From the IMG/VR virus record IMGVR_UViG_3300006484_001465, positions 1 to 64,000 of that record: a DNA stretch of 64,000 nucleotides; one strand, written 5' to 3'. A program made the position numbers and the translations under genes. Positions within the stretch are counted from its first letter, which is position 1; every line of letters begins with the position of its first letter. Under the pieces are notes generated by a model. It was not told where the DNA came from. It did not search any database and saw only the letters and a list, made by a program, of their open reading frames with translations. The stretch is from a virus. This document shows, in pieces, positions 37,665 through 45,256 of this stretch.

Positions 37665-37814
37665 TTATTCACCATACAAGTCTTTTGGTTTAATACATTT
37701 TTCTTTAATTAATTTTTCCACGTATGCAAACATTTTTAAACCATTTTCTTCACAGTAATCTTTAAGGATTTTATGGGTATTGGGTGTTATTTTAAGGTTT
37801 TTAGTTCGTTTCAT
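37665..37814 (-). CDS. small ribbon-helix-helix-like DNA-binding protein (49 aa)
   Basis: A 49-residue frame from ATG at 37814 to TAA at 37665. It begins MKRTKNLKITPNTHKILKDY, continues CEENGLKMFAYVEKLIKEKC and ends KDLYGE. A basic N-terminal strand with alternating residues (KNLKIT) followed by two amphipathic helices joined by a Gly-containing turn (ENGLKM) is the Arc/CopG ribbon-helix-helix pattern at its usual minimal length. Just upstream lie a late-type motif and a perfect 9-bp inverted repeat at 37833-37859 that overlaps it, the typical arrangement of an autoregulated repressor. It also diverges from the tail sheath operon, which it might control. It is the only minus-strand gene between the fibre and sheath genes. 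Confidence 0.65.
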   Translation of the reverse strand: MKRTKNLKITPNTHKILKDYCEENGLKMFAYVEKLIKEKCIKPKDLYGE

Positions 37815-37818
37815 AATC

Positions 37819-37836
37819 CTTTTTTTTATAAATATG
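37819..37836 (-). promoter_or_regulatory. phage late-type promoter motif (minus strand)
   Basis: On the minus strand CATATTTATAAAAAAAAAGG precedes the small DNA-binding gene by a few bases. TACTTTTG, a possible host -7 box, lies just upstream but lacks a TTG at the right spacing. Confidence 0.5.
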
Positions 37837-37859
37837 ACAAAAGTAAGTTATTTGTCATA
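37833..37859. promoter_or_regulatory. probable operator: perfect 9-bp inverted repeat
   Basis: TATGACAAA, 9-base spacer AGTAAGTTA, TTTGTCATA. It overlaps the promoter motif of the ribbon-helix-helix-like gene. Confidence 0.55.
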
Positions 37860-37863
37860 CTAT

Positions 37864-37886
37864 TTTTTGTTGTAAAACAACAAAAA
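37864..37886. promoter_or_regulatory. 10-bp inverted repeat between divergent promoters
   Basis: TTTTTGTTGT, spacer AAA, ACAACAAAAA. It lies between the small DNA-binding gene and the sheath promoter. It could be a second operator or a weak terminator of antisense transcription. Confidence 0.4.
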
Positions 37887-37907
37887 GAAATTTTTCGATT
37901 TTTACTA

Positions 37908-37924
37908 TATATTTATTATAAAAA
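37908..37924 (+). promoter_or_regulatory. phage late-type promoter motif before tail sheath
   Basis: TATATTTATTATAAAAA lies about 52 bases before the sheath start at 37961. An incidental 6-codon frame (37924-37944) lies in the leader. Confidence 0.5.
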
Positions 37925-37960
37925 TGACTCAAGATAATAATTAATTAAAAAAAGTAAATA

Positions 37961-40795
37961 ATGGCAGAGAAAGTATTCGTCAGTCCAGGTGTCTATACAT
38001 CAGAAAAAGACTTAACATTCGTTACACGACAAGTGGGTGTAACAACATTGGGATTGGTTGGTGAAACAACGCAAGGTCCAGCATTCCAACCTATCTTCGT
38101 ATCAAACTACGATGAATTTAGGTCTTTCTTCGGTGGCTTAGATGCTACTAGAGTAAAAGATACGGGTGCACCAAAATATGAATTACCATATATTGCAAAA
38201 TCATATTTATCACAATCTAACCAATTGTTTGTAACTAGAGTATTAGGTTTCTCTGGTTATGATGCTGGTTTAGCTTGGGGTATAACGTTAAGTGCTGCTT
38301 TAGACCCAAATACAATTGATGTTGTGTCTGCAACTTCATATTCACCATTAATTTCATTTACAGCTGATTCAACTGGTACTATAACTAGTTTAGTTTCTAG
38401 TGATTCAGTTATTCAAAGTTTATGGGATAATGGTTTAATCGGTTTAGATTATTTAGCTGCATCATCACTTGGTCCAGTTGCTCCAGTTCCTTTAACATTT
38501 GAAAAAATAGGTGTTGCTTTCCAAGGTGCTGAAATTCCTAATTTTGTTGTAACTTCGATAGTAACAAATACTAATGGAACAACTGGTGTAACATCTGGTG
38601 ATACTATTGTTTATTCTGGTGCTGGTTATTCTAATGTTGAAAACAAGGTAGTTGCATTATTAAGGTCTAGAGGTAGATACAATGGTTCTGAACAATTAGT
38701 ATTCGAAGTTTCTGCAAATACACAAGTTGATTTTGCAACAACACCTTTAAATGCTGAAACAGACCCTTATGGTGATTTCGCAATCGAAGGTACTTCAAAT
38801 ATTTCAGGTATATTTAGATATGATTTATCATTTGATAAAACTAAAAAGAATTACATCACTAGAGTATTGGGTAGAAATGCACAAGATGGTAAAACAGCAC
38901 TATTTGTTGAAGAGATATTTGAAAACATGTTCAGTGATTATGTTACTAACGATGAAGTGTTAGGGATTAACATTACAGATTTAGTTAACTACAATAGAGC
39001 ATTTGATGATTATAAGAAAGAATTCCAACCAGCGGTAACTCCTTGGGTTGTATCTGAACTTCGTGGTTCAAACTTATTAAGATTATTTAGACTTTGGACT
39101 ATTTCTGATGGTGATTCAGCAAACAAACAATTTAAGATTTCAATTAGAAACATCCAACCAGATGTTAAAGAATTTGATTTAATTGTTAGAAGTTATTATG
39201 ATACTGATGCAAGACCAAATATATTGGAAGCTTATTCAAGATGTTCAATGAACCCAGCTTCAAATAACTATATTGCTAAAAGAATTGGTACATTGGATGG
39301 TGAATTTCCATCAATGTCTAGTTATATCTTAGTTGATATGGAAACTGGTTCTGATACTTCAGATGCTTTCCCAGCTGGATTTATTGGTTACCCATTAAGA
39401 GATTATACTGAAAATAATAATACAACTGTTCAAGCACCAACAATTGAATATAAGAAAACATATGGTTCATTTGAAAACAAACGTAAATATTATTTAGGTT
39501 TAACTGATACTAAGGGTATTGACCAAGACTTCTTTGATTATAAAGGTGTTCCAGATAGTACAACTATCGATATGTGGACTGGTATGACAAATGGTTTCCA
39601 CATGGATGTTAATGCTAGTGCCGCTACAATTGATAACGTATTTATTACTGTAAACACAACTGGTGGTACTTATAGCCCAATATACACATTTGATACGGGA
39701 TGTTGTGTATTCCAAAATGATTTCCAATTACAAGGTACTTCATATGAAAAATTATACTCACGTAAATTTACATTTGTACCTTACGGTGGATTTGATGGTT
39801 GGGACCCATATAGAACAAGAAGAACAAATACAGACCCTTATTTAATTAACGGTACTAAAGGTTCAGTTGGTTTAATTAACGGTACATTCGCTAATAGAAC
39901 ATTAAGTAATGGTGACCCAGGTATCACATCTGATTACTACGCATACTTAGAAGCTATTTGGACATTTAAAAATCCAGAAGCAACAAATATTAACGTATTC
40001 TCAACTCCAGGTGTTGATACATTTAACAATACTAACTTAGTTGAAGAAGCAATTGAAATGGTTGAACAAGATAGAGCTGACTCTTTATACATTGTTACAA
40101 CTCCTGATACTGATGCTGGTGGTGAAGTTTTATTACCAGAAGATGTTGCTGACCAATTATATGGTCAATACGATAGTAACTATACTTGTACATACTGGCC
40201 TTGGATTCAAATTAACGATGCTGAGAACAATGTTTACATATATGTTCCACCAACAAGAGATGTGGTTAGAAACATTGCATTGACAGATAATATCGCATTT
40301 CCATGGTTTGCTGTAGCTGGTGTTCAAAGAGGTGATGTTGATGCTATCAAGGCAAGAGTTAAATTGACTTTGGGTGAGAGAGATACATTATACGAAAATA
40401 GAATAAACCCAATTGCAACGTTTGCATCTGAAGGTATTAAGATATGGGGTAACAAAACATTACAAGTTAAAGAAAGTGCTCTTGACAGAATCAATGTTAG
40501 AAGATTGTTACTACAAGCTAGAAAACTTATTTCTGCTGTTGCAATTAGATTATTATTTGAACAAAACGATGATATCGTTAGAAATCAATTCTTAAGCTTG
40601 GTTAACCCAATTTTGGATAACATTAGAAGTGAAAGAGGTTTAACTGACTTTAGGGTAGTATTGGATTCAAGTCCAGAATCAATAGATAGAAATGAATTAC
40701 TTGGTAGAATTTTCTTGAAGCCAACTAGAGCATTAGAATTTATATGTGTAGAATTTAATATCGTACCAACTGGTGCATCATTTGATGATATCTAA
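37961..40795 (+). CDS. contractile tail sheath protein (T4 gp18-like)
   Basis: 944 residues, clearly longer than T4 gp18 (659). The N-terminus KVFVSPGVYTSEKDLTFVTR followed by GVTTLGLVGETTQGPAFQPI is the standard opening of sheath proteins, forming the extended arm that links subunits. Residues about 110-330 and 440-600 are inserted, probably surface-exposed domains. The C-terminal 200 residues carry the conserved core (WAGVQRG-like WFAVAGVQRGDVDAIKARVK, then ERDTLYENRINPIATFASEG and an end reading LEFICVEFNIVPTGASFDDI). It polymerises around the tube and drives DNA injection by contraction. Single-gene unit between a late-type motif and a strong terminator, consistent with high expression. 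Confidence 0.95.
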   Translation: MAEKVFVSPGVYTSEKDLTFVTRQVGVTTLGLVGETTQGPAFQPIFVSNYDEFRSFFGGLDATRVKDTGAPKYELPYIAKSYLSQSNQLFVTRVLGFSGYDAGLAWGITLSAALDPNTIDVVSATSYSPLISFTADSTGTITSLVSSDSVIQSLWDNGLIGLDYLAASSLGPVAPVPLTFEKIGVAFQGAEIPNFVVTSIVTNTNGTTGVTSGDTIVYSGAGYSNVENKVVALLRSRGRYNGSEQLVFEVSANTQVDFATTPLNAETDPYGDFAIEGTSNISGIFRYDLSFDKTKKNYITRVLGRNAQDGKTALFVEEIFENMFSDYVTNDEVLGINITDLVNYNRAFDDYKKEFQPAVTPWVVSELRGSNLLRLFRLWTISDGDSANKQFKISIRNIQPDVKEFDLIVRSYYDTDARPNILEAYSRCSMNPASNNYIAKRIGTLDGEFPSMSSYILVDMETGSDTSDAFPAGFIGYPLRDYTENNNTTVQAPTIEYKKTYGSFENKRKYYLGLTDTKGIDQDFFDYKGVPDSTTIDMWTGMTNGFHMDVNASAATIDNVFITVNTTGGTYSPIYTFDTGCCVFQNDFQLQGTSYEKLYSRKFTFVPYGGFDGWDPYRTRRTNTDPYLINGTKGSVGLINGTFANRTLSNGDPGITSDYYAYLEAIWTFKNPEATNINVFSTPGVDTFNNTNLVEEAIEMVEQDRADSLYIVTTPDTDAGGEVLLPEDVADQLYGQYDSNYTCTYWPWIQINDAENNVYIYVPPTRDVVRNIALTDNIAFPWFAVAGVQRGDVDAIKARVKLTLGERDTLYENRINPIATFASEGIKIWGNKTLQVKESALDRINVRRLLLQARKLISAVAIRLLFEQNDDIVRNQFLSLVNPILDNIRSERGLTDFRVVLDSSPESIDRNELLGRIFLKPTRALEFICVEFNIVPTGASFDDI

Positions 40796-40806
40796 AAATA
40801 ATTAAT

Positions 40807-40837
40807 AAAAAGGGTTATTTATTTAACCCTTTTTTTT
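40807..40837 (+). terminator. intrinsic terminator after tail sheath
   Basis: AAAAAGGGTTA, loop TTTATT, TAACCCTTTTT with further Ts: an 11-bp stem and U-tract. Confidence 0.85.
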
Positions 40838-40854
40838 AAAAAAATAGAATCATT

Positions 40855-40870
40855 AATATTTATAATAAAA
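40855..40870 (+). promoter_or_regulatory. phage late-type promoter motif before tail tube
   Basis: AATATTTATAATAAAA is an exact core match 48 bases before the start at 40903. Confidence 0.6.
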
Positions 40871-40902
40871 GATAACAAAAAGAATTAAAAAAATAAAAGA
40901 AC

Positions 40903-41391
40903 ATGGCTGATTTATTGATGAAAATGCCCGTACCTTATGAGCCTAAAAAGAAGAATAGATGGCTTTTAAGATTTCCAGCTGATTTAGGTATACAAGAATG
41001 GTGGTTAGCGTCTGCCTCAAGACCTTCTATAACACAAAATGAGGTTGAAATACCTTTCCTAAACACATCTACTTGGGTAATCGGTAGATTTACATGGGAA
41101 TCTATAAGTGTGACGTTTAGAGACCCTATTGGGCCATCTGCTGCTCAAGCTATTATGGAATGGGTTCGTTTACAATCTGAATCTATTACAGGTAGACAGG
41201 GTTATGCTGCTGGTTACAAAAAAGATATTGAATTAGAGATGTTGGACCCAACTGGAGTTGTTATTGAAAAATGGCAATTGCAAGGTACAATGTTGACGAA
41301 TGTTAACTTTGGTGACTTATCGATGGATGATGATGGTATCGCAGATATCACAGCTGACATGAGATTTGACAGAGCTATACTTTTGTTCTAG
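40903..41391 (+). CDS. tail tube protein (T4 gp19-like)
   Basis: 162 residues, the same size as T4 gp19 (163). It has the typical order of tube proteins: a strand KKNRWLLRFPADLGIQEWWL, residues SASRPSITQNEVEIPFLNTS, then the conserved WESISVTFRDPIGPSAAQAI strand-helix, and a final beta segment LQGTMLTNVNFGDLSMDDDG ending ADMRFDRAILLF. It forms the hexameric rings of the inner tube through which DNA passes. It lies directly after the sheath gene as in T4, between its own late-type promoter and a strong terminator, as expected for an abundant structural protein. Confidence 0.93.
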   Translation: MADLLMKMPVPYEPKKKNRWLLRFPADLGIQEWWLASASRPSITQNEVEIPFLNTSTWVIGRFTWESISVTFRDPIGPSAAQAIMEWVRLQSESITGRQGYAAGYKKDIELEMLDPTGVVIEKWQLQGTMLTNVNFGDLSMDDDGIADITADMRFDRAILLF

Positions 41392-41433
41392 CAGAATTAC
41401 TTTATCAAAAAGAATTAATTAAAAATATCAATT

Positions 41434-41460
41434 AAACCTATAAGTAATTATAGGTTTTTT
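41434..41460 (+). terminator. intrinsic terminator after tail tube
   Basis: AAACCTATAA, loop GTAA, TTATAGGTTT and a T-run. Confidence 0.85.
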
Positions 41461-41472
41461 TGTTTTTTATTA

Positions 41473-41488
41473 GATATTTATAATAAAA
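41473..41488 (+). promoter_or_regulatory. phage late-type promoter motif
   Basis: GATATTTATAATAAAA is an exact consensus 21 bases before the start at 41494. Confidence 0.6.
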
Positions 41489-41493
41489 TTCAA

Positions 41494-42354
41494 ATGAGAA
41501 AAAGTGATAAAAAACATAATATGTCTAAAGTTAATTTATTAGCCGAACAAAGATATTTGGAATCAAAAGGTATAATAACTGAATCATTTCATAAACCAGA
41601 TGGTACACCTATTGGTGTTGACAGTATGCACAGACCAGTAAATGAAGACCCAATTGGTGTTAATAATGAATTAATGGTGATTAAAAGACAAATTGAAGAT
41701 TTAAAACCAAATTTTACAATTAATTTTGATGCTTTGAAAGTTATAGGTTTAGATTTGGAGATAACTTATGATTTAAATAGTAAACTTTATAAAGTTAGAA
41801 ATAGTATTACTGGTAAATATTATGTTAATAACATATTACATACTCAATGTGTTGATTGTGAATTTAGAACTCCTGATGAAGTTATTAAATTTATTAGACG
41901 TAAAGCTGAAGGTGGTGCTGTTAAATTAATGCCTCAACAAAATGAAGGTGTTGAAGAAGGTGATTTGGGTGCATATAGAAGTAATTTACAAAATACTGGT
42001 AACTATCCATGGACAACTTATTTAGGTAATAAAGAAAAAGGTGAATCTGACAAAAAACAAAATATTAAAGATAAGGAAGGGTTCGAAAATGAATTTAAAA
42101 AAAGTTACGCTGGGCAAACAATTGAAACAACTAACGGATTATATACCTTTTTTGATATAAAATATAAAAATAATTATGGTAATTATGATTTGATATTTAC
42201 AAAACCTAAAGGTGAAAATGATTGGAGTGGTGCTAATCTTTTTATAACATATGACCAAACACTGGGTTATTATATTGATGAGTATAAAGGTATCAAATTA
42301 ACTGATGCTGACTCAGAAGAAAAAGTAATAGAAATGCTAAGTTATAATAAATAA
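41494..42354 (+). CDS. unknown virion-region protein with a putative capsid-targeting leader
   Basis: 286 residues from the first ATG; an in-frame ATG at 41521 (residue 10) would give the start MSKVNLLAEQRYLESKG. The leader ends IITE-S at about residue 31. The same pattern, (R)(F/Y)LxSKG(I/L)ITE, opens the otherwise unrelated protein at 43848. T4 internal head proteins carry N-terminal peptides cut by the prohead protease after I/L-x-E, so this may be a capsid-targeting peptide. The rest shows a central beta-rich domain (FDALKVIGLDLEITYDLNSK, with VRNSITGKYYVNN), a linker rich in Lys/Glu at about residues 165-205, and a C-terminal mixed domain. No enzyme motif is visible. It is a single-gene transcript with its own promoter and terminator. 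Confidence 0.6.
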   Translation: MRKSDKKHNMSKVNLLAEQRYLESKGIITESFHKPDGTPIGVDSMHRPVNEDPIGVNNELMVIKRQIEDLKPNFTINFDALKVIGLDLEITYDLNSKLYKVRNSITGKYYVNNILHTQCVDCEFRTPDEVIKFIRRKAEGGAVKLMPQQNEGVEEGDLGAYRSNLQNTGNYPWTTYLGNKEKGESDKKQNIKDKEGFENEFKKSYAGQTIETTNGLYTFFDIKYKNNYGNYDLIFTKPKGENDWSGANLFITYDQTLGYYIDEYKGIKLTDADSEEKVIEMLSYNK

Positions 42355-42357
42355 CAT

Positions 42358-42384
42358 AAAACCACTTTTAAAAGTGGTTTTTTT
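42358..42384 (+). terminator. intrinsic terminator
   Basis: AAAACCACTTT, loop TA, AAAGTGGTTTT followed by Ts, directly after the stop at 42354. Confidence 0.85.
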
Positions 42385-42416
42385 ATTTTATGTTATTTAC
42401 AAAAAAACTTATTATG

Positions 42417-42430
42417 GTATATTTATTTTT
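42417..42430 (+). promoter_or_regulatory. late-type promoter motif, variant
   Basis: GTATATTTATTTTT lies 51 bases before the start at 42468. It has the core with a T-rich second half. Confidence 0.4.
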
Positions 42431-42467
42431 GAGTTATAAAAATAATATTAATAAATAAGTTTTAATT

Positions 42468-43535
42468 ATGGAAAACAGACCAAAAGTCTTCCCAACGGCA
42501 GACCAAATTGCCGCAGCAAATCAAACTGGGGTGCAAATCGCAAAAGAGCAAGAAGAAACAATAATGAATAATCAGGTGTCTTCTGGTGAAATAGAGGCGG
42601 CAACTGAAATGGCTAGAAGAACAGCTGAACAATTACGATTAAGAGAGGAATCCTTAAAATCATCAAATCAAGATGTTGCTCAAGAAGTATTAAACCCAAG
42701 AGTTGAAGTACAACAACACACAATGAAAAGTCCAATGGAAAATTTAAAACCACAAATCAACACTAATAGAGATATTGAAATAGCTCAAATTAGTCAACCA
42801 CAAATGAATCAACCTTATGATATCATTCCATTACCAAGTGAAGGTAAGTTATATAGAAATAAAAAAGGTAAAATTAAAGTTTCATTCTTAACTGCGGCTG
42901 ATGAAAATATTTTAACATCACCAAACTTACTTGAGAGTGGTGATTTCTTAGAAATATTATTAAATAGAAAAATATTAGAACCAGAATTAAGATATAATGA
43001 TTTGATACCTGGTGATAGAGATGCTATTATGGTTTGGCTTAGAGCTACTGGTTATGGTGAAATGTATCCAGTTACAATTTTAGATGAAAATGATAAACCA
43101 TTTGAAACTGAAGTTGATTTAACTAAACTTAAAGTTAAACATTTATCAGTTGAGCCAGATGGTGAGGGGTTGTTTACATTTACATTACCTTTATCAAAAT
43201 CAACTGTTAAATTTAAATTATTGACAGTTGGTGAAATTAGTGAGCTTGAAAAGTTAGCATTATTTTTAAAAGAAGAAAATAATTTAATTAATACTGAATC
43301 AACATTATTACTTGAGTCTCAGGTTGTTGAAATTGATGGAAATAGAGATAAAAACTATATTTCTGAATTTATTGATACAATGAGAATCATGGATAGTAAA
43401 AAATTAAAAACCTATATGTCAGAATTAGATTGTGGTATTGATATGAACATTACGTTCGGGACCCCTGGGGGAGGGTCCGTTACTAGGTTTCTTCCCTTTA
43501 CGGTCAAGTTTTTTTGGCCTGACTTTAACATATAA
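42468..43535 (+). CDS. baseplate hub protein (T4 gp26-like)
   Basis: 355 residues. Residues 1-120 are polar, Gln-rich and probably disordered. From YDIIPLPSEGKLYRNKKGKI the family pattern begins: VSFLTAADENILTSPNLLESG, LLNRKILEPELRYNDLIPGDRDAIMVWLRATGYG, YPVTILDENDKPFETEVDLTKL, LPLSKSTVKFKLLTVGEI, then a C-terminal SELDCGIDMNITFGTPGGG and FLPFTVKFFWPDFNI. The GDR-AIM-WLR-TGYG block and the FFWPD ending are what I associate with gp26-type proteins of the T4 baseplate hub. The final codons overlap an open +1 frame that continues into the small protein at 43606, raising the possibility of frameshifting at a run of seven Ts. Confidence 0.7.
   Translation: MENRPKVFPTADQIAAANQTGVQIAKEQEETIMNNQVSSGEIEAATEMARRTAEQLRLREESLKSSNQDVAQEVLNPRVEVQQHTMKSPMENLKPQINTNRDIEIAQISQPQMNQPYDIIPLPSEGKLYRNKKGKIKVSFLTAADENILTSPNLLESGDFLEILLNRKILEPELRYNDLIPGDRDAIMVWLRATGYGEMYPVTILDENDKPFETEVDLTKLKVKHLSVEPDGEGLFTFTLPLSKSTVKFKLLTVGEISELEKLALFLKEENNLINTESTLLLESQVVEIDGNRDKNYISEFIDTMRIMDSKKLKTYMSELDCGIDMNITFGTPGGGSVTRFLPFTVKFFWPDFNI
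43459..43478 (+). promoter_or_regulatory. GC-rich hairpin inside the gp26-like gene
   Basis: GGACCC, loop CTGGGGGA, GGGTCC, the most GC-rich spot in this part of the AT-rich genome. It lies about 30 bases before a T7 run. It may stall ribosomes or simply encode the local Gly/Pro turn. Confidence 0.4.
43509..43517 (+). other. candidate slippery sequence (T7GG)
   Basis: TTTTTTTGG. In the gp26-like frame it reads TTT TTT TGG. A +1 slip yields TTT TTT GGC and joins an open frame that runs without stop to 43791. It could also be a homopolymer artefact. Confidence 0.4.
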
Positions 43536-43605
43536 AAATTACCTATTAGAGGAAATTTATTATTGTGTTAAACATATTGGGTTTACGTATTCAGATGTTT
43601 TAAAT

Positions 43606-43791
43606 ATGTCAGTTTACGAAAGGAGACAGTATTTATCACATTTGTTAAATGAAAATAATAGAAAAACTGAAGCTTTAGAAGAGCAAAAAGAGGAAATAAA
43701 CAACAAAGGTGCTAAAGGTACCAGGTCAACTAAAGTTAGTGGTGACCAATTAAAAGCAAGATTAAAATCAGGAGAAATACCCAACCAGTAA
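43606..43791 (+). CDS. small baseplate hub-associated protein (possible gp51-like), start uncertain
   Basis: 61 residues from the only ATG, MSVYERRQYLSHLLNENNRK, then a Lys/Glu-rich helix and a basic tail. The same frame is open upstream to 43447 and encodes convincing protein just before the ATG: TYKNYLLEEIYYCVKHIGF followed by TYSDVLNM. That helix-helix-xxERR pattern resembles the small hub or tail-assembly proteins following gp26 in T4-like phages. No ATG, GTG or TTG exists between 43447 and 43606, so the longer product needs a +1 (or -2) frameshift from the gp26-like gene or a rare codon such as CTG at 43519. The terminator hairpin includes the stop codon. Confidence 0.55.
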   Translation: MSVYERRQYLSHLLNENNRKTEALEEQKEEINNKGAKGTRSTKVSGDQLKARLKSGEIPNQ

Positions 43792-43808
43792 ATTAGTTGG
43801 GTATTTTT
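43775..43808 (+). terminator. intrinsic terminator overlapping a stop codon
   Basis: AAATACCCAAC, loop of 10 bases containing the TAA stop, GTTGGGTATTT and Ts. Confidence 0.8.
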
Positions 43809-43818
43809 CTTTAGATTA

Positions 43819-43833
43819 GATATTTATTAATAG
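43819..43833 (+). promoter_or_regulatory. phage late-type promoter motif
   Basis: GATATTTATTAATAG lies 29 bases before the start at 43848. Confidence 0.5.
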
Positions 43834-43847
43834 TAACTATTTTAATA

Positions 43848-45254
43848 ATGAAGATAATAATTAATGAATGGCGATTTTTGGTATCTAAAGGTTTAATAAC
43901 CGAAGAAAAGTATCAAGATGTAATTAAAAAGCTTAAAGTAGGTGATAAATTAGAATATACTGATGATAAGGGTACTAACCTTTCATTTGAAGTGATATTT
44001 AATGATAGTGGTCAAGTTTATTTAAAGAACTTGGATAGTGGTGTTTATAAGAATAATTATTTTTTTATAACTATTACTGATTTATCAAAAGATGATTTGA
44101 CATTTAAAACTATTAATGTCCCTAAAAATTTACCAGATAACCTTAAAGGTGAAACTAATGATTCAGTAAAATTAAAAGAGTTATTAAAATCATTTCCAAT
44201 TAATACATGGCGAAGTTCAACATTTAAAAATATATCAAAACTTAATATGGGTGGTGATACTATTGATATTGAGAAACCTGATGCTGAAGATGAAAAATTT
44301 AAAGATTACGTAAAGGTAAGAGATATTAATCCATTTTTAGATGAATTAAAAAGTTTAAAACCTGGTAATGTATATAAACTAGTATTATCAAATGGTGGTA
44401 CAATAAGTTTAAATTTAATTGATAATAAGGATGATAGTCTGTTCTTTGAGCATGATGGTTTAACTGGTCCAGCAAAATCATATAGTGATTTAATTAACGC
44501 TGAATTGATGCTTGATATTGATTCTAATTCAGTTCAACAAATGGTATCATCAACAACTGATGATGAGAATGTTGATTCAGTATACAATATTACTTTTAAA
44601 AAAATAGTTAAAGGTCAGGATGATGAAAACAATAGGTCATATAAAAAAATCTTAATTAAGAATATTATAGATATTGACTTAACTGGTAAGTCAGATAAAG
44701 AAGATGGTGAAGAAAAAATGTCTGGTGATACAAAGGATATAAAAGATATATCTGATGAGGAAATTGATGATATGTCACCAGAGGATATAACTAGTATGGT
44801 TTTGAATGACCCCACATTTAAAGCTGCATTTTTATCTAAACCAGGATTTTGGAAAAAACTAGTGGGTGGTAAACCTAAAGGAATATTGGCCGCTAAAAAA
44901 ATATTAAAGAATTTTAATGAATTTGGTGGTAGGTCTGGTGATGATAAAGAAAAAGATTTAGTTGTTGATTTCTTTAAAAATAACCAAGAATATTTTGTAC
45001 AGTTATTAGATAAAACATTTAGTAGAGGTGAGGTAATATTAGATATTACAAAAAAATATAAAGTTAAAACAAAGAAAAGAACAAATGTTGATGGTGGTGT
45101 AACTGTTTTTCTTTACGGTAAAGGATTTATGTTTAAAATAAATTCAATTTACGGTGATACTAAAAATGACTTTAGAGCTACATTAATAATAGATTATAAT
45201 ACCGATAATGAATATCGTGAAAATAGAACAATAAGAGTTACTGACGCTTACTAA
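43848..45254 (+). CDS. unknown virion-region protein with a putative capsid-targeting leader
   Basis: 468 residues. The N-terminus MKIIINEWRFLVSKGLITE matches the leader of the protein at 41494 (RYLESKGIITE) although the bodies are unrelated, and the I-T-E ending fits a T4-type prohead protease site. The body has two beta-rich repeats, each opening with a G(D/N)(K/V)Y/LEY-type strand (KVGDKLEYTDDKGTNLSFEV and KPGNVYKLVLSNGGTISLNL), an acidic linker at about residues 285-320, and a helical C-terminal third containing DPTFKAAFLSKPGFWKKLVGG. It is followed after two bases by the tape measure gene in the same operon, so it might equally be a tail-tube-lumen or tape-measure-associated protein. Function unknown. 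Confidence 0.6.
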   Translation: MKIIINEWRFLVSKGLITEEKYQDVIKKLKVGDKLEYTDDKGTNLSFEVIFNDSGQVYLKNLDSGVYKNNYFFITITDLSKDDLTFKTINVPKNLPDNLKGETNDSVKLKELLKSFPINTWRSSTFKNISKLNMGGDTIDIEKPDAEDEKFKDYVKVRDINPFLDELKSLKPGNVYKLVLSNGGTISLNLIDNKDDSLFFEHDGLTGPAKSYSDLINAELMLDIDSNSVQQMVSSTTDDENVDSVYNITFKKIVKGQDDENNRSYKKILIKNIIDIDLTGKSDKEDGEEKMSGDTKDIKDISDEEIDDMSPEDITSMVLNDPTFKAAFLSKPGFWKKLVGGKPKGILAAKKILKNFNEFGGRSGDDKEKDLVVDFFKNNQEYFVQLLDKTFSRGEVILDITKKYKVKTKKRTNVDGGVTVFLYGKGFMFKINSIYGDTKNDFRATLIIDYNTDNEYRENRTIRVTDAY

Positions 45255-45256
45255 TT

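Noticed and set aside
37924-37944. Six-codon frame in the tail sheath leader
   Set aside because: It is short, has no conserved feature, and is expected by chance in an AT-rich leader. Not called as a regulatory upstream ORF.
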